Positions 1 to 9,144 of a stretch of 64,000 nucleotides of DNA are shown here, one piece after another. The notes under the pieces were generated by a model, which did no database searches, was not told the origin of the DNA, and saw only the letters and a list, made by a program, of their open reading frames with translations. The translations under genes and the position numbers were made by a program. Position 1 is the stretch's first letter; the number at the start of each line of letters is the position of its first letter. Location: NCBI GenBank assembly GCA_902578815.1, contig CACHEI010000003.1, positions 1 through 64,000 of the forward strand, given 5' to 3'. The stretch is from an uncultured SAR116 cluster alpha proteobacterium. GTDB taxonomy: Bacteria > Pseudomonadota > Alphaproteobacteria > Puniceispirillales > Puniceispirillaceae.

Positions 1-428
1 TATGCCCAGAGCACACCTGCAAGCATGGAGAATATTGTAATAATGCCGGCAAATACTGCAGATATCGCGAATACAGGATTTCTTGAACGCCAAAGAAAAT
101 ATGAAGCACAGAAAACTGCAGGAATTACACTAAACACTCCAAACGCTATTCCTAGGATAGTTATGCTTTCACCAAAGTTAAATGTTGTTAAGTAAAACTT
201 AATATCTGGAATTTGACTTATATCTGAACCGAGCCAAATTTCTTCAACACTTTTGCCAGTGAAAACAGATTTGAGTATGTAGGCTGACGAGACCAAGGAT
301 TGAGTTTCAATGAAGCTAACGATAGTGCCTAAAAGAACAACAAAGGACGAACCGACGGTCAGCCAGTAGATAATCTCGCCATAGACCACGCCTGATATTG
401 GAACTGGATGTTTTCTAGGGTCTCTCAT
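1..428 (-). CDS. Membrane protein (partial, cut by window edge), TauE partner
   Basis: The gene starts at an ATG (428-426) preceded by GAGGAA at good spacing. It runs off the left edge after about 142 codons. The visible part has at least three hydrophobic segments (roughly residues 18-38, 88-108 and 116-140) separated by a polar loop. It begins 9 bp after the stop of the TauE/SafE gene, so the two are probably one operon. Small membrane proteins of the DUF1634 kind often sit beside TauE permeases, and the layout recalls them. I cannot confirm that family. A role as accessory subunit or partner of anion export is inference from position. Confidence 0.6.
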   Translation of the reverse strand, partial: MRDPRKHPVPISGVVYGEIIYWLTVGSSFVVLLGTIVSFIETQSLVSSAYILKSVFTGKSVEEIWLGSDISQIPDIKFYLTTFNFGESITILGIAFGVFSVIPAVFCASYFLWRSRNPVFAISAVFAGIITIFSMLAGVLWA

Positions 429-437
429 GTTATTTCC

Positions 438-1442
438 TCAGATAATAGGTATTTCAATACCAATAAGCGTCTCAAGTCCTCTACCAATTAACTTTAAGCT
501 TGAAGCCAAAAGCATGGTGATAAGAATGTTTCGAACAATTGAAGCTTTAACTGACGCTAAAATATGCGCACCAATGATTCCTCCCACAACTTGGCCTAGC
601 ATCCACGGTGCTGCGACCACCCCAATTAATGCCCCTGCATTGATATAGGGCCAAATAGCTGCGGCGTTTCCAAGTGCGAGCAGAACACCGCTAGACGCAG
701 TGGATACTTTGAGTGGTATACTCATAACCAAATTAAGCACGGGCACCACTGCCCAACCGCCACCAAGCCCAAAAAAACCACCAGTAAAGCCAACAACTAG
801 GAAAAGAAATACGGCCATTTTGATGTGGATGGCCTTATAACTAATGGTTGACTTCAATGAGTCCTCCCAGTAGCTGTGACGAAGCTTAAGTCGCATCGCA
901 AGGCTATCTTTTGGCCGCGCGGCAGGGTATTCCATGTTTTTGCCGCTAAAGATGAACATGACTGCAATAAAAATAAGTAGAAGGCCAAGTAATAGCCTTA
1001 CTATAGCGTCTGATGTTTCGCCAAGATGTTTGGCTAGATATATAGCAGAAAGGGAGCCAAGCATACCTCCGACGATAATGGGGAGGGCCCCTAAAAATAC
1101 AAGTTTTACGTCCGCTAAACCTTTTCGCATTAAGGGGCCTGTGGATACAAGACCACTGAACATCGCAACGACAAGGCCGGTCGATCGAATTATCAAAGTA
1201 TCGATTGAAGTAAATGCTAGTAAAATAGGCGTAAAAATAACCCCGCCACCTACACCAGCTATCACAGCTATTACTGCGATTAGAACACTTAACAGAAATG
1301 AAAGTACAATAAGATCAATACTTGAAAGGTAGCCGATAGAGCCTAGCGATGACAAATTGATCTGTGTCTCAATAAACAAATAACATGCAACGGTTGCTAA
1401 GATTAGAGTAAATAGCTCCGGAAGACTTTTTATATTTTTCAT
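438..1442 (-). CDS. TauE/SafE family anion (sulfite/sulfonate) exporter
   Basis: This is an integral membrane protein of 334 residues with about eight hydrophobic segments in two halves, separated by a charged loop near residues 170-205. Each half carries a glycine-rich stretch typical of TauE/SafE permeases (GVGGGVIFTP near residue 64 and GGFFGLGGGWAVVPVL near residue 221). The family exports sulfite, sulfoacetate or related anions. A second family member lies at 4423-5178, and both are near a sulfonate oxygenase that should release sulfite, so sulfite export is the likely role. It is longer than the usual 250-residue members because of its N-terminal segment and central loop. Substrate is inferred from context only. 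Confidence 0.85.
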   Translation of the reverse strand: MKNIKSLPELFTLILATVACYLFIETQINLSSLGSIGYLSSIDLIVLSFLLSVLIAVIAVIAGVGGGVIFTPILLAFTSIDTLIIRSTGLVVAMFSGLVSTGPLMRKGLADVKLVFLGALPIIVGGMLGSLSAIYLAKHLGETSDAIVRLLLGLLLIFIAVMFIFSGKNMEYPAARPKDSLAMRLKLRHSYWEDSLKSTISYKAIHIKMAVFLFLVVGFTGGFFGLGGGWAVVPVLNLVMSIPLKVSTASSGVLLALGNAAAIWPYINAGALIGVVAAPWMLGQVVGGIIGAHILASVKASIVRNILITMLLASSLKLIGRGLETLIGIEIPII

Positions 1443-1575
1443 TTTTTAGTTTGGAGCATTACCCCCAGTCCCTAGCGTTTTCATTTTCAATTTCTTTGAC
1501 TGACCTCAATCATGCGTGGACTCTAAAATTTTCCAGACAGCTCTGGCATGGTAACAATGCCAGTGCCAGTCATAG

Positions 1576-3252
1576 CTAGAACAATCCCTCAATCTGACCC
1601 TTATCATTGAGCATGATAGCCTCGGCAGACGGGACACGTGGCAGACCGGGCATCGTCATGATTTCACCACAGATGGCGACGATAAAGCCGGCTCCAGCGG
1701 ACAATCTAACCTCACGAACAGGAACGCTATGACCTGTTGGCGCGCCACGCGATGTCGGATCAGTGCTGAAGCTATACTGGGTCTTTGCCATGCAGATGGG
1801 CAGATTGCCATAACCCTGATCTTCCCATTGTTTGAGTTGATCACGAATTTTTTGATCAGCAATCACCTCATCGGCACGGTATATCTGTTTCGAGATAGTC
1901 TCAATTTTCTCAAGAAGGGGCATATCATCTGGGTAGATTGGCGCAAAAGTTGCCATATCTGCATCGGCGACCTCAGCCACATAGGTCGCTAGTTCCAACG
2001 CCCCTTTGGACCCTTGCTCCCAATGGCGCGAAACAATCGCCTTCGAGCCCTGTTCTGCTACATAGCTCTGCAACGCCTCAACCTCAGCATCCGTGTCAGT
2101 AACAAAATGATTCACAGCAACCACTACTGGGACACCAAATGATTTCATGTTTTCAATATGGCGGCCAAGGTTTGAACAACCCGCCTTCACCGCAGCAACA
2201 TTTTCCGATCCTAGGTCAGCCTTGGTTACACCACCGTTCATCTTCATTGCCCGCACGGTTGCCACCAGAACAACGACGCTGGGGGCAATCCCTGCCTTGC
2301 GACACTTAATGTTCATGAATTTCTCAGCACCCAGATCGGCACCAAAGCCAGCCTCGGTAACAACATAATCAGCAAGCTTCAACGCTGTTGTTGTGGCCAC
2401 CACGGAATTACAGCCATGCGCGATATTGGCGAAGGGTCCACCATGTACAAAGGCAGGGTTGTTTTCTAGCGTCTGCACTAGATTTGGCTGCATCGCCTGA
2501 CTGAGCAAAACCGTCATCGCCCCATCCGCCTTGATATCGCGGCAATAAACCGGACTGCGATCGCGACGATATGCGATAATAATGTCGCCAAGACGTGTTT
2601 GCAAATCCTCGATGTCCAGTGCAAGACAGAGTATTGCCATAACTTCAGAGGCAACCGTGATATCAAAGCCTGCCTGCCGCGGAAACCCATTGGAAACGCC
2701 GCCAAGGCTTGTGACGATGTCGCGCAACGCCCGATCGTTCATATCGACAACACGACGCCATGTAACACGGCGCTGGTCAATCTCCAGCTCATTACCCCAA
2801 TAGATGTGATTATCGATCATCGCAGAGAGCAGGTTATGCGCCGAGGTGATGGCGTGAAAGTCACCCGTGAAATGCAGGTTCATCTCCTCCATAGGTACGA
2901 CTTGGGCATATCCACCACCAGCCGCACCACCCTTCATCCCAAAACAGGGACCCAGCGAAGCTTCACGTATACAGATCATGGCTTTCTTGCCCAAAGCATT
3001 TAGACCGTCACCAAGCCCGACTGTGGTCGTTGTCTTACCTTCACCAGCCGGGGTGGGGTTGATTGCCGTTACGAGTATCAGCTTGCCTTCCTTGCCATCG
3101 CGCTGCGCCTTGATGAATTCGGCAGAGATCTTTGCCTTATCATGACCGAATGGCAGCAGATCTTCTTCCGGGATACTCAGTTTTGCCCCGATCTGCTGGA
3201 TCGGTAACATCTTTGCTTCACGCGCAATCTCAATGTCTGATTTGTAACTCAT
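1576..3252 (-). CDS. fhs: Formate--tetrahydrofolate ligase
   Basis: Full-length (558 aa) formyltetrahydrofolate synthetase, which joins formate to tetrahydrofolate with ATP hydrolysis in the cytoplasm. The nucleotide-binding loop [10 protein letters not shown] is at about residues 68-77. The family-typical segments [13 protein letters not shown] and FTGDFHAI follow, and the C-terminal part carries [11 protein letters not shown]. Its composition is GC-richer than its neighbours. It lies between two TauE/SafE genes and close to a predicted methanesulfonate oxygenase. Formaldehyde or formate from sulfonate cleavage could enter the folate pool here, or the enzyme could run towards formate plus ATP. 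A separate promoter is likely because a terminator-like hairpin lies upstream. Confidence 0.97.
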   Translation of the reverse strand: MSYKSDIEIAREAKMLPIQQIGAKLSIPEEDLLPFGHDKAKISAEFIKAQRDGKEGKLILVTAINPTPAGEGKTTTTVGLGDGLNALGKKAMICIREASLGPCFGMKGGAAGGGYAQVVPMEEMNLHFTGDFHAITSAHNLLSAMIDNHIYWGNELEIDQRRVTWRRVVDMNDRALRDIVTSLGGVSNGFPRQAGFDITVASEVMAILCLALDIEDLQTRLGDIIIAYRRDRSPVYCRDIKADGAMTVLLSQAMQPNLVQTLENNPAFVHGGPFANIAHGCNSVVATTTALKLADYVVTEAGFGADLGAEKFMNIKCRKAGIAPSVVVLVATVRAMKMNGGVTKADLGSENVAAVKAGCSNLGRHIENMKSFGVPVVVAVNHFVTDTDAEVEALQSYVAEQGSKAIVSRHWEQGSKGALELATYVAEVADADMATFAPIYPDDMPLLEKIETISKQIYRADEVIADQKIRDQLKQWEDQGYGNLPICMAKTQYSFSTDPTSRGAPTGHSVPVREVRLSAGAGFIVAICGEIMTMPGLPRVPSAEAIMLNDKGQIEGLF

Positions 3253-3305
3253 TGCTTTGGTCTCTGGGCAAAATAGAGGTAAATTTTGGCCGACTTACCT
3301 CGGGT

Positions 3306-3346
3306 AAAAAAAACCTGTTTTGATAGATTTTCTTTACCCAAACAGG
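3306..3346 (-). terminator. Rho-independent terminator after the panB-like gene
   Basis: Read on the minus strand, CCTGTTT (3346-3340) pairs with AAACAGG (3320-3314). A run of eight T follows (3313-3306). The loop is 19 nt and can itself pair partly. It lies between the panB-like stop and the fhs start, so it should end the upstream transcript. Confidence 0.6.
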
Positions 3347-3381
3347 GAAGGTGTTTCTAACAGGAACGCTAGTTAGTATAA

Positions 3382-4269
3382 CTAACCTAACTCATCAAGC
3401 TTGCGTTCCCATTTCATATCTGTTGCAAACTTTCGCAACTCGTCTTCCGGCATTTTTATAGTGTTTTCAGGCCCGGGATAATTTCGAGTTTTAACATCAT
3501 CCATATAACGCGTAATCACGTCTTCCATGATTGGAATGAGATCCGTATATATGCGTGAGTGTTTTGGGACGTGTTCTTCCCAAAGGTGGAAGAGATCGGA
3601 GGAAATTATATGTACTCCATCAGCACAATTACCTGCTCCAAGGCTGATAACGGGGACAGGTAAAATTTCTGCCAGGTATTCAGCGACCTCTGATGTTGTA
3701 ACTTCACATAGAATTGAGAAACAACCGGCGTCATACATTGCCTTTGCATCATCAATTAATTCCTTGGCTCGATCTGCCGTTTTGCCCTGTGCGATAAAGC
3801 CTCCAAGCTGTGGCATGCGCATGGGGGTTATACCAATGTGGCCTTGAACTGGGATGCCGGCACTAACGATAGCTTCGATGGCAGGAACGTGGTGACGGTT
3901 GCCCTCACATTTCATGACCTCTGCATTAGCTTCGTGAACAAAACGGCCAGCATTTTCTACAGCCTGTTCTTTTGAGACATGAAAGCTCCAATAGGGCATG
4001 TCAACCATTCTTAGGCCGTATTGCGAGCCTCTGTCGATTGCCTTTGACATCATCATAACCTCATCAAAACTTACAGAGGTTGTACTTTGATGGCCGAATA
4101 AGATCATGCCGCCAGTGTCAGACACGCAGAGAATGTCCATGCCTAAGCGATCGGCAACAACGGCGGTTCTATAATCATAAGCTGCAAGCTGCGTTATTGG
4201 CTCTCCAGCTTCCATTTTTTTGAGTAGTGTTTTGTATGTTACCTTCTTACGTGGTTTTGAATCAGCCAT
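3382..4269 (-). CDS. PanB-family protein (3-methyl-2-oxobutanoate hydroxymethyltransferase-like)
   Basis: A 295-aa member of the ketopantoate hydroxymethyltransferase family, a TIM barrel that transfers a hydroxymethyl group from 5,10-methylene-tetrahydrofolate to a 2-oxoacid. By eye it keeps the family acidic positions: SDTGG near residue 50, VDMPYW near 98, KCEGN near 120, an aligned Glu in LCEVTT near 190 and the loop LGAGN. The surrounding sequence is quite divergent from standard PanB, for example KCEGN where KIEGG is usual. No panC is nearby. The neighbours are fhs, two TauE/SafE genes and the sulfonate oxygenase operon, so a role in C1 assimilation other than pantothenate synthesis is possible. 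Start ATG is preceded by GGGAGGGAG. Confidence 0.75.
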   Translation of the reverse strand: MADSKPRKKVTYKTLLKKMEAGEPITQLAAYDYRTAVVADRLGMDILCVSDTGGMILFGHQSTTSVSFDEVMMMSKAIDRGSQYGLRMVDMPYWSFHVSKEQAVENAGRFVHEANAEVMKCEGNRHHVPAIEAIVSAGIPVQGHIGITPMRMPQLGGFIAQGKTADRAKELIDDAKAMYDAGCFSILCEVTTSEVAEYLAEILPVPVISLGAGNCADGVHIISSDLFHLWEEHVPKHSRIYTDLIPIMEDVITRYMDDVKTRNYPGPENTIKMPEDELRKFATDMKWERKLDELG

Positions 4270-4422
4270 GTTGCTCCCTCCCTAGCAGCAGATATCTTTG
4301 TTCGCGTTCACAGGAACGTATCTTGAAACACTGTAGAAGCAAAAAAGCCAAACAACAAAATCTGTCTTAGCTATTAGTGTTTCTGCAACAGCTATTTAGC
4401 AAGCAATTGATTTGCTTAAAGC

Positions 4423-5178
4423 TCAAATTACAACAGAGATTGTCATCGCTATTCCGATTGCAGCCAAAATAATCGCAACGCCTTTTTTAATTTTTGCAGT
4501 TGAAACTCCCCTAATCCAGATTCCTCCATAATAGGTACCAAACGCAATGCCTGTAGCGAGAGGTATTGCAACAGATAAGTTAAGAATACCGCTCCAACTG
4601 TTTCCGATGGTAGCAAAAACAGAAATGGGTAATTGAATCGACTGGGCAAGACCGATAGCAATAGTTATTGGGACAGAAGACCAGAGCATCAGTGGAATGA
4701 GAATTAGCGGCCCTCCCGTTCCGCTTAACGCAGAGAAAAAACCAGTGAAAGCACCAATAAAAATCAGCTTACTTCTCGAAATTACAATGGCGCAGTCATG
4801 AGATTTGTTTTGCTGCTTGAGAAATTCCCTTATGGCAGAGCCAAGTGCTAAAAAAGCAATCAGTAGAGTTAATAGTTCTTTGCTTACATTCGAAAGCAAT
4901 ATTGCGCCACACAGTGTCGATGGTGCTGCGCCAATCCAAATAAATTTTATATCTCTCCACGAAATTACTTTTCGTTTTGCATAAATAAAAGTGCCAACAA
5001 GCCCCGAAACTACAAAAGCAAAAATGCTTGCTGCAATGCTTTGATAGATGTCCACACCAAGCGTGAAAGTCAGCAGCGGCACTAGAATGACGCCACCAAT
5101 TCCAACTGCGCCGATCAACAAACCTGATAAAAAGCCACATGCAAGAAAAGAAAGAAGGTTAATGGATAAGGCTTCCAA
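4423..5178 (-). CDS. TauE/SafE family permease
   Basis: A 251-aa integral membrane protein with about seven or eight hydrophobic segments, the usual length for TauE/SafE. Glycine-rich repeats mark both halves (GAVGIGGVILVPLL near residue 24 and SALSGTGGPLILIPLM near 150). The family moves small organic and inorganic sulfur anions outward. It is the second exporter within 4 kb and is divergent from a LysR gene, which could control it. Sulfite efflux during sulfonate breakdown is the likely job, inferred from the adjacent oxygenase operon. It ends about 150 bp before the panB-like gene on the same strand, so co-transcription is possible. Confidence 0.85.
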   Translation of the reverse strand: MEALSINLLSFLACGFLSGLLIGAVGIGGVILVPLLTFTLGVDIYQSIAASIFAFVVSGLVGTFIYAKRKVISWRDIKFIWIGAAPSTLCGAILLSNVSKELLTLLIAFLALGSAIREFLKQQNKSHDCAIVISRSKLIFIGAFTGFFSALSGTGGPLILIPLMLWSSVPITIAIGLAQSIQLPISVFATIGNSWSGILNLSVAIPLATGIAFGTYYGGIWIRGVSTAKIKKGVAIILAAIGIAMTISVVI

Positions 5179-5312
5179 TTTTCAATGCACCTCCCAAAAT
5201 CTGTTTGCAGGAAGCACCTTTGAGGTGCTTGTTATATCTTGTTGAGTTCTTAATATATCCCAAGTCGTATATTTTTCGATTTATATATTTATTTTAGTTT
5301 TTGCCTATGACG

Positions 5313-5343
5313 TTGACTTTTATTGATCGATGCGTGCTATAAA
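5313..5343 (+). promoter_or_regulatory. Possible sigma70-type promoter for the LysR gene
   Basis: TTGACT (5313-5318) and TATAAA (5338-5343) are separated by 19 bp in the AT-rich gap between the TauE/SafE gene and the LysR gene. The spacing is longer than ideal. The match was found by eye only. Confidence 0.3.
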
Positions 5344-5459
5344 ATAGAGGACTAAGAGCGGTTTGGTCCTTTCATAGCAAACATTGAAGTGTTGAGAATG
5401 TGATCTGAACATTGCGCTCAATTCAAATGTGATTCGCCAAATGTCTTTGGGAGTTGGTC

Positions 5460-6380
5460 GTGTTTTTGAGGCAACTTGAATATTTGATCGCAGTCATAGA
5501 AGAGGATCATTTTGGTCGCGCTGCTGAACGATGCAATGTAAAGCAGCCTAGCTTATCGAATGGTATAAAGCAGCTTGAGAGAGAACTCGGTATCACGCTA
5601 TTTAAACGTGGTCGCGGACAACGCTTGTATGGCATTACTGAAGAGGGTCAAAAAGTATCGAAGTGGGCACGTCTGATCCTTGCTAACTGTAACGCAATGC
5701 ATGATGACATAGGAGATATGAAACACAACTTACAAGGTCGTCTGCGTATTGGAGCTATGCCATCAATGTCACCGGTTTTGCCAATTATTTTGCAAAGGAT
5801 CAGATCTGCATATCCGGGCGTGTCGGTTGACGTTCATTTTGTTGGGAATGATGAATTAAAAGTTAGTTTAGACAAATATGCTCTTGATTGTGCGATAACT
5901 TACAGTGATCACGAGGATGAAATGTCTTGGTGTAATGCGCAGCCGATATTTGAGGAGAGTTGGAGTTTGCTCGTGCCTGACTCGTTTGAATTTGAGAAAA
6001 TTGAGGAAATTTCTTGGAAAGATGCATCAAAGTTGCCTTTTGCGATGCTTCGGTCTTCAATGCACGAACGTCGGCTGATTGATAATATTTTTCGACGCTT
6101 GGATTGCCAGGTTATTCCTAAAATTGAGTCTGAATCCATATTACATCTAATGTTCCAAACACAGTATACTGAATTGTGTACCATCATACCCACACATTTT
6201 ACACGCATGCCGGGTTTGCTTGATGGCACGAAAGCCCTATTATTGAAGGAGCCGTCGGTGGAAAAAACGGTATCTTTATTTTGGGTAAAAACCGATAACA
6301 TAATGCCAATGCCGCGTATTGCTGAACAAATTGCAAAATCATTAGCGGAGACGGGTGAATTACAAAAATACCTTTACTAA
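5460..6380 (+). CDS. LysR-type transcriptional regulator
   Basis: The protein has an N-terminal winged helix-turn-helix (about residues 1-60, RQLEYLIAV then HFGRAAERCNVKQPSLSNGIKQ) and a C-terminal periplasmic-binding-like effector domain, about 306 aa in all. I chose the GTG at 5460 because GGGAG (5449-5453) stands 6 bp before it. A TTG at 5454 has no room for a ribosome site. LysR proteins usually control a divergent neighbour, here the TauE/SafE gene, and often their own transcription. Because the sulfonate oxygenase genes lie just downstream on the other strand, a role as sulfonate or sulfite sensor is plausible. The effector is unknown. Confidence 0.92.
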   Translation: MFLRQLEYLIAVIEEDHFGRAAERCNVKQPSLSNGIKQLERELGITLFKRGRGQRLYGITEEGQKVSKWARLILANCNAMHDDIGDMKHNLQGRLRIGAMPSMSPVLPIILQRIRSAYPGVSVDVHFVGNDELKVSLDKYALDCAITYSDHEDEMSWCNAQPIFEESWSLLVPDSFEFEKIEEISWKDASKLPFAMLRSSMHERRLIDNIFRRLDCQVIPKIESESILHLMFQTQYTELCTIIPTHFTRMPGLLDGTKALLLKEPSVEKTVSLFWVKTDNIMPMPRIAEQIAKSLAETGELQKYLY

Positions 6381-6436
6381 AAGGTTCGCATTGACAGGGG
6401 TATACCTGAGGCCTCATTTCTTATTTTGCTTTACAA

Positions 6437-6463
6437 AAAATGGCGGTAAAAAACCGCCATTTT
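6437..6463. terminator. Bidirectional rho-independent terminator
   Basis: A perfect 11-bp stem, AAAATGGCGGT (6437-6447) with ACCGCCATTTT (6453-6463), has a short A loop. T-rich flanks on either strand let it serve both the LysR gene (+) and the convergent oxygenase operon (-). Confidence 0.85.
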
Positions 6464-6486
6464 GAGGTTGTTTGCTATCTCTTAGA

Positions 6487-7575
6487 TCACTCTGCCGCCT
6501 GTACGTTATCTTCAAGCAAAGCCAGTGGGTTCATGGGGTTCACCCCGAGGAATTTACCCCAAGCCTCATAGTAGTGCCTCATCCCAACTTCATCATGAAT
6601 GGTTGAGTTCTCATGTCGACCGTGAAGAATGTTACGTGTTTCCGTTCCCTCCCTCATAGTCGTACCTTGACCCGCAACACCAATCAAGTCTTCATGCAAG
6701 TTTCTACCAAATGGTCCCCAAATTGAATTATGAGCCTTAACGCGGGTTGCTCTTTCTTCAGCTGTATCTTTTTTCAGACCGTAACCTCGGAATTCAATAA
6801 GAACGCGGTTCGGACCTAACGGAGTGACGATATCACTTCTGTATGCGTTGCCTCTTAGGTTAAAATTGTAGCCTGGGAATAGATCCACCATGTACCATTG
6901 ATTGGGTGGAAGATTAGGGAATGATAGCTCCCCGCGGTCTTCAAACCCTTCATATTCTTCATAGTTCACTGTGAAGCTACTCACATTCACGTGTCCATTG
7001 TCGAATGGTATATTTTTGCGAGCGAAATATTCGTCATTAAAACCCGACACTCTATTAAAATAATGCATAAAGTCGTGGTAGAATTCACTATTTGTATCGT
7101 GCCAAAGCTTGTAATTCGTGTCGATCACAGCTTTATGATAGTGGAACACTTCCATTTCTTCGGTATCGATCGCATCTGCGATGCAGTCAAAAGCACCGCA
7201 AGTCCATTCTTCGACACTCAGGCTAGGATTTAGGTCAAGAGTAGTCCAAACCATTCCACCATGTTTCACTTCACTGTGCAGTTCGTGCAATCCGTCGGTG
7301 CTTAAACCGTTGCCAGCAGGGCGATCAATTGATGGACACAGGAATACGTGAACATCACCGCCGCGATTTACCGCAACAACGTTTTTGTTCGCGATTTGTG
7401 TTGAGCGAAAATCTCCATCGTTGGACATCTCACTGATGTGACACATCGGAACCCAAACTTTTGAGAAAATATGCTCAATTTCTTGCTCGAAAATAGAGTA
7501 ATTATTATAACATTCACTCGAAATGTACTCTACTTTTGGAGTTTTCAACCAATTTTTGTGATTTCTTGGGGCCAT
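6487..7575 (-). CDS. Rieske-oxygenase alpha-subunit paralogue: iron site kept, Rieske loops lost
   Basis: Aligns along its length with the oxygenase half of the 9762-12152 product: shared VWVP.CH near residue 41, DFR near 56, HYHK near 147, VDLFPGY near 230 and a GPFGRN-type end. Where the paralogue has its Rieske ligands, this protein has only LCPSIDR followed by a deletion of roughly 40-60 residues, so no [2Fe-2S] cluster can bind. Its catalytic domain has NSEFYHDFMH, giving Glu164, His167 and His171, although the spacing is H-x3-H instead of the common H-x4-H. An acidic third ligand is plausible in LHEDLIG. I prefer the ATG at 7575 (362 aa) because GGAGAG stands 7 bp upstream; a longer frame opens at 7608. 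Last gene of the operon, 242 bp after the gene before it. Confidence 0.8.
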   Translation of the reverse strand: MAPRNHKNWLKTPKVEYISSECYNNYSIFEQEIEHIFSKVWVPMCHISEMSNDGDFRSTQIANKNVVAVNRGGDVHVFLCPSIDRPAGNGLSTDGLHELHSEVKHGGMVWTTLDLNPSLSVEEWTCGAFDCIADAIDTEEMEVFHYHKAVIDTNYKLWHDTNSEFYHDFMHYFNRVSGFNDEYFARKNIPFDNGHVNVSSFTVNYEEYEGFEDRGELSFPNLPPNQWYMVDLFPGYNFNLRGNAYRSDIVTPLGPNRVLIEFRGYGLKKDTAEERATRVKAHNSIWGPFGRNLHEDLIGVAGQGTTMREGTETRNILHGRHENSTIHDEVGMRHYYEAWGKFLGVNPMNPLALLEDNVQAAE

Positions 7576-7817
7576 TACAAAACTCTCCGCGATTTGGAAA
7601 TATTTCATTTATCTCATGATAACCAAGCGTTCACAAGTAAAAATGATTACATTGTTAAATCTGTGATTTCCTTTGATGGACCTCAAATTTGGGTACCAAT
7701 AAATTGGCTAATAGCCGAAAGCTAATAAAGTAATACCCAAGCAGGCACCGCAGATTCAAAAAAATAAGCAAAAAACGACGCGATTTATATCGGTTAGAAA
7801 TTGAACTGATTGATTGC

Positions 7818-8636
7818 TTATCCCTTCAGCAAAAACGCGCTTAATTTTTTTACTAATTCATCTTGGGTGATGGATTCGCTGATAATCGAGTCCAGGGGAA
7901 TTAAACAATCAGGGTTGTAATCCAAAATATGGTTTTTCGAACCGTTAACTTGATCAATCGATCTAGTGAAAAAAAAGGGTGCCTGACGTAAATTGTCACC
8001 GGCACTCAGCCCAGCAGTAATTTTTTGGTCGTTTCCACTGGATGGGGTGTTCGTCAGAATCAAGGTAAAGGTCTCTGGCTCCAAAACGATTTTATATGGA
8101 TCTTTAACTAGTTTTTTATTTCTTTGCAGTTGCTCTGCTAGCTCTTCAAGGATGGCGATTGAATTAACTATGCAATCTTTCAGAGCGGTGAGTTCTTTTT
8201 TGTATAGTGACGCGTTGTGATCTTGTGTGTCACCCATTAACATATTTTTTGAGTCGAATGGCAAGGATGTTGAAAAAGTCTCAGGATCAATACCTCTGTG
8301 CAGTAATTCCACTAAGTACCATGCCTCAACAAAAGCGGGAGTTTTATCATCGAGCCAAAAGCTGTGTGGCACTTTTTCTTTTTTTTCACAAAAATAAAGC
8401 TCTAATTCAGGTAAATTTAGCCCTATTTGTATATCGCCACCAAAAATTTGCGTCCTGAAATCAGCAGAGTCATTTTCCCATGATAAATTTAAGTGAGCGT
8501 TCTCTGGCATTGATTCCACAAAACTGTGAGCAGCACGTGCCATCCAAAAAAGCGCGTTATGGGCTTCAACGCGCGCATCGCGGTATTGCTTCGTATAAAA
8601 TACCTTGATGCTGGGCCAATTATCAAATGAATACAA
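7818..8636 (-). CDS. Unrecognised protein of the sulfonate oxygenase operon
   Basis: A 272-aa soluble protein with no signal peptide or membrane segment and no family I can name. The N-terminal half alternates aromatic and acidic residues (FDNWPSIKVFY, SWENDSADFR, FWLDDKTPAF). The middle (about residues 140-180) is a likely amphipathic helix with many Lys and Glu. It lacks Cys-His metal motifs and nucleotide-binding loops. It lies 35 bp after the ferredoxin gene and upstream of the second alpha-subunit gene, on the same strand. An assembly or accessory factor for the oxygenase is a guess from position. A faint likeness in layout to DUF5996 proteins is too weak to rely on. Confidence 0.7.
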   Translation of the reverse strand: MYSFDNWPSIKVFYTKQYRDARVEAHNALFWMARAAHSFVESMPENAHLNLSWENDSADFRTQIFGGDIQIGLNLPELELYFCEKKEKVPHSFWLDDKTPAFVEAWYLVELLHRGIDPETFSTSLPFDSKNMLMGDTQDHNASLYKKELTALKDCIVNSIAILEELAEQLQRNKKLVKDPYKIVLEPETFTLILTNTPSSGNDQKITAGLSAGDNLRQAPFFFTRSIDQVNGSKNHILDYNPDCLIPLDSIISESITQDELVKKLSAFLLKG

Positions 8637-8671
8637 TTGTTTCTCACTATTAATTAAAGCTACTGTGTTGA

Positions 8672-9076
8672 TTACCAGATATCATCGTAATCATCGTCAC
8701 CGTCAAAAAAAGTCTCTTCGTCAATATCTTCATCTTCGTCAAATGTGTATTCTAACTGCTCAGTGACGTAGACCATTAGATTATCCCCGTCGACTTTTAT
8801 GTCGTAAGTTTTCAATGGAAGTTCTGCCTCATCTTTGAGTTCTAGGGTTTCTAGGTCCCACGACCATAGATGTTTTGTACAAGTTAATTTGCATCCAGTG
8901 ACCATACCGGAGTCCTCTAATGGCTCTTCTAAATGCGGACAGACAGGCGGAATCGCAACATAGCCGTTTTTATGGTGAGCGACTGCTATGGGTATGCCGC
9001 CTCCAATTCTTGCCCACACTTTTTTGATTGATCCTTCGGGTATTTCACTTTTTTCACAGACTTTTGTCCAAGCCAT
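8672..9076 (-). CDS. Rieske-type [2Fe-2S] ferredoxin of the oxygenase system (MsmC-like)
   Basis: A small (134 aa) single-domain Rieske ferredoxin. The ligands are C46-P-H48 and C66-T-K-H69 with 17 residues between, followed by the usual LWSWDL segment. Such ferredoxins carry electrons from a reductase to the oxygenase Rieske centre in the cytoplasm. Methanesulfonate monooxygenase uses one called MsmC. The last 23 residues are extremely acidic (14 Asp or Glu), an unusual tail that may steer docking. The gene lies between the beta-subunit gene and the unrecognised 272-aa gene, 68 bp after the former, in the same operon. A role other than electron transfer to this oxygenase is unlikely. Confidence 0.9.
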   Translation of the reverse strand: MAWTKVCEKSEIPEGSIKKVWARIGGGIPIAVAHHKNGYVAIPPVCPHLEEPLEDSGMVTGCKLTCTKHLWSWDLETLELKDEAELPLKTYDIKVDGDNLMVYVTEQLEYTFDEDEDIDEETFFDGDDDYDDIW

Positions 9077-9144
9077 GCAATCTACCTTCTATAATTTACA
9101 AACGTTGGGCACTGAGGCGCTAAGTCTTTGCAAGCGAGAAAACA

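Noticed and set aside
3362..3400. Short palindrome GTTAGT-ATA-ACTAAC near the end of the panB-like gene
   Set aside because: A six-base stem with a three-base loop at the coding end is too weak and has no T-run. The better terminator is at 3306-3346.
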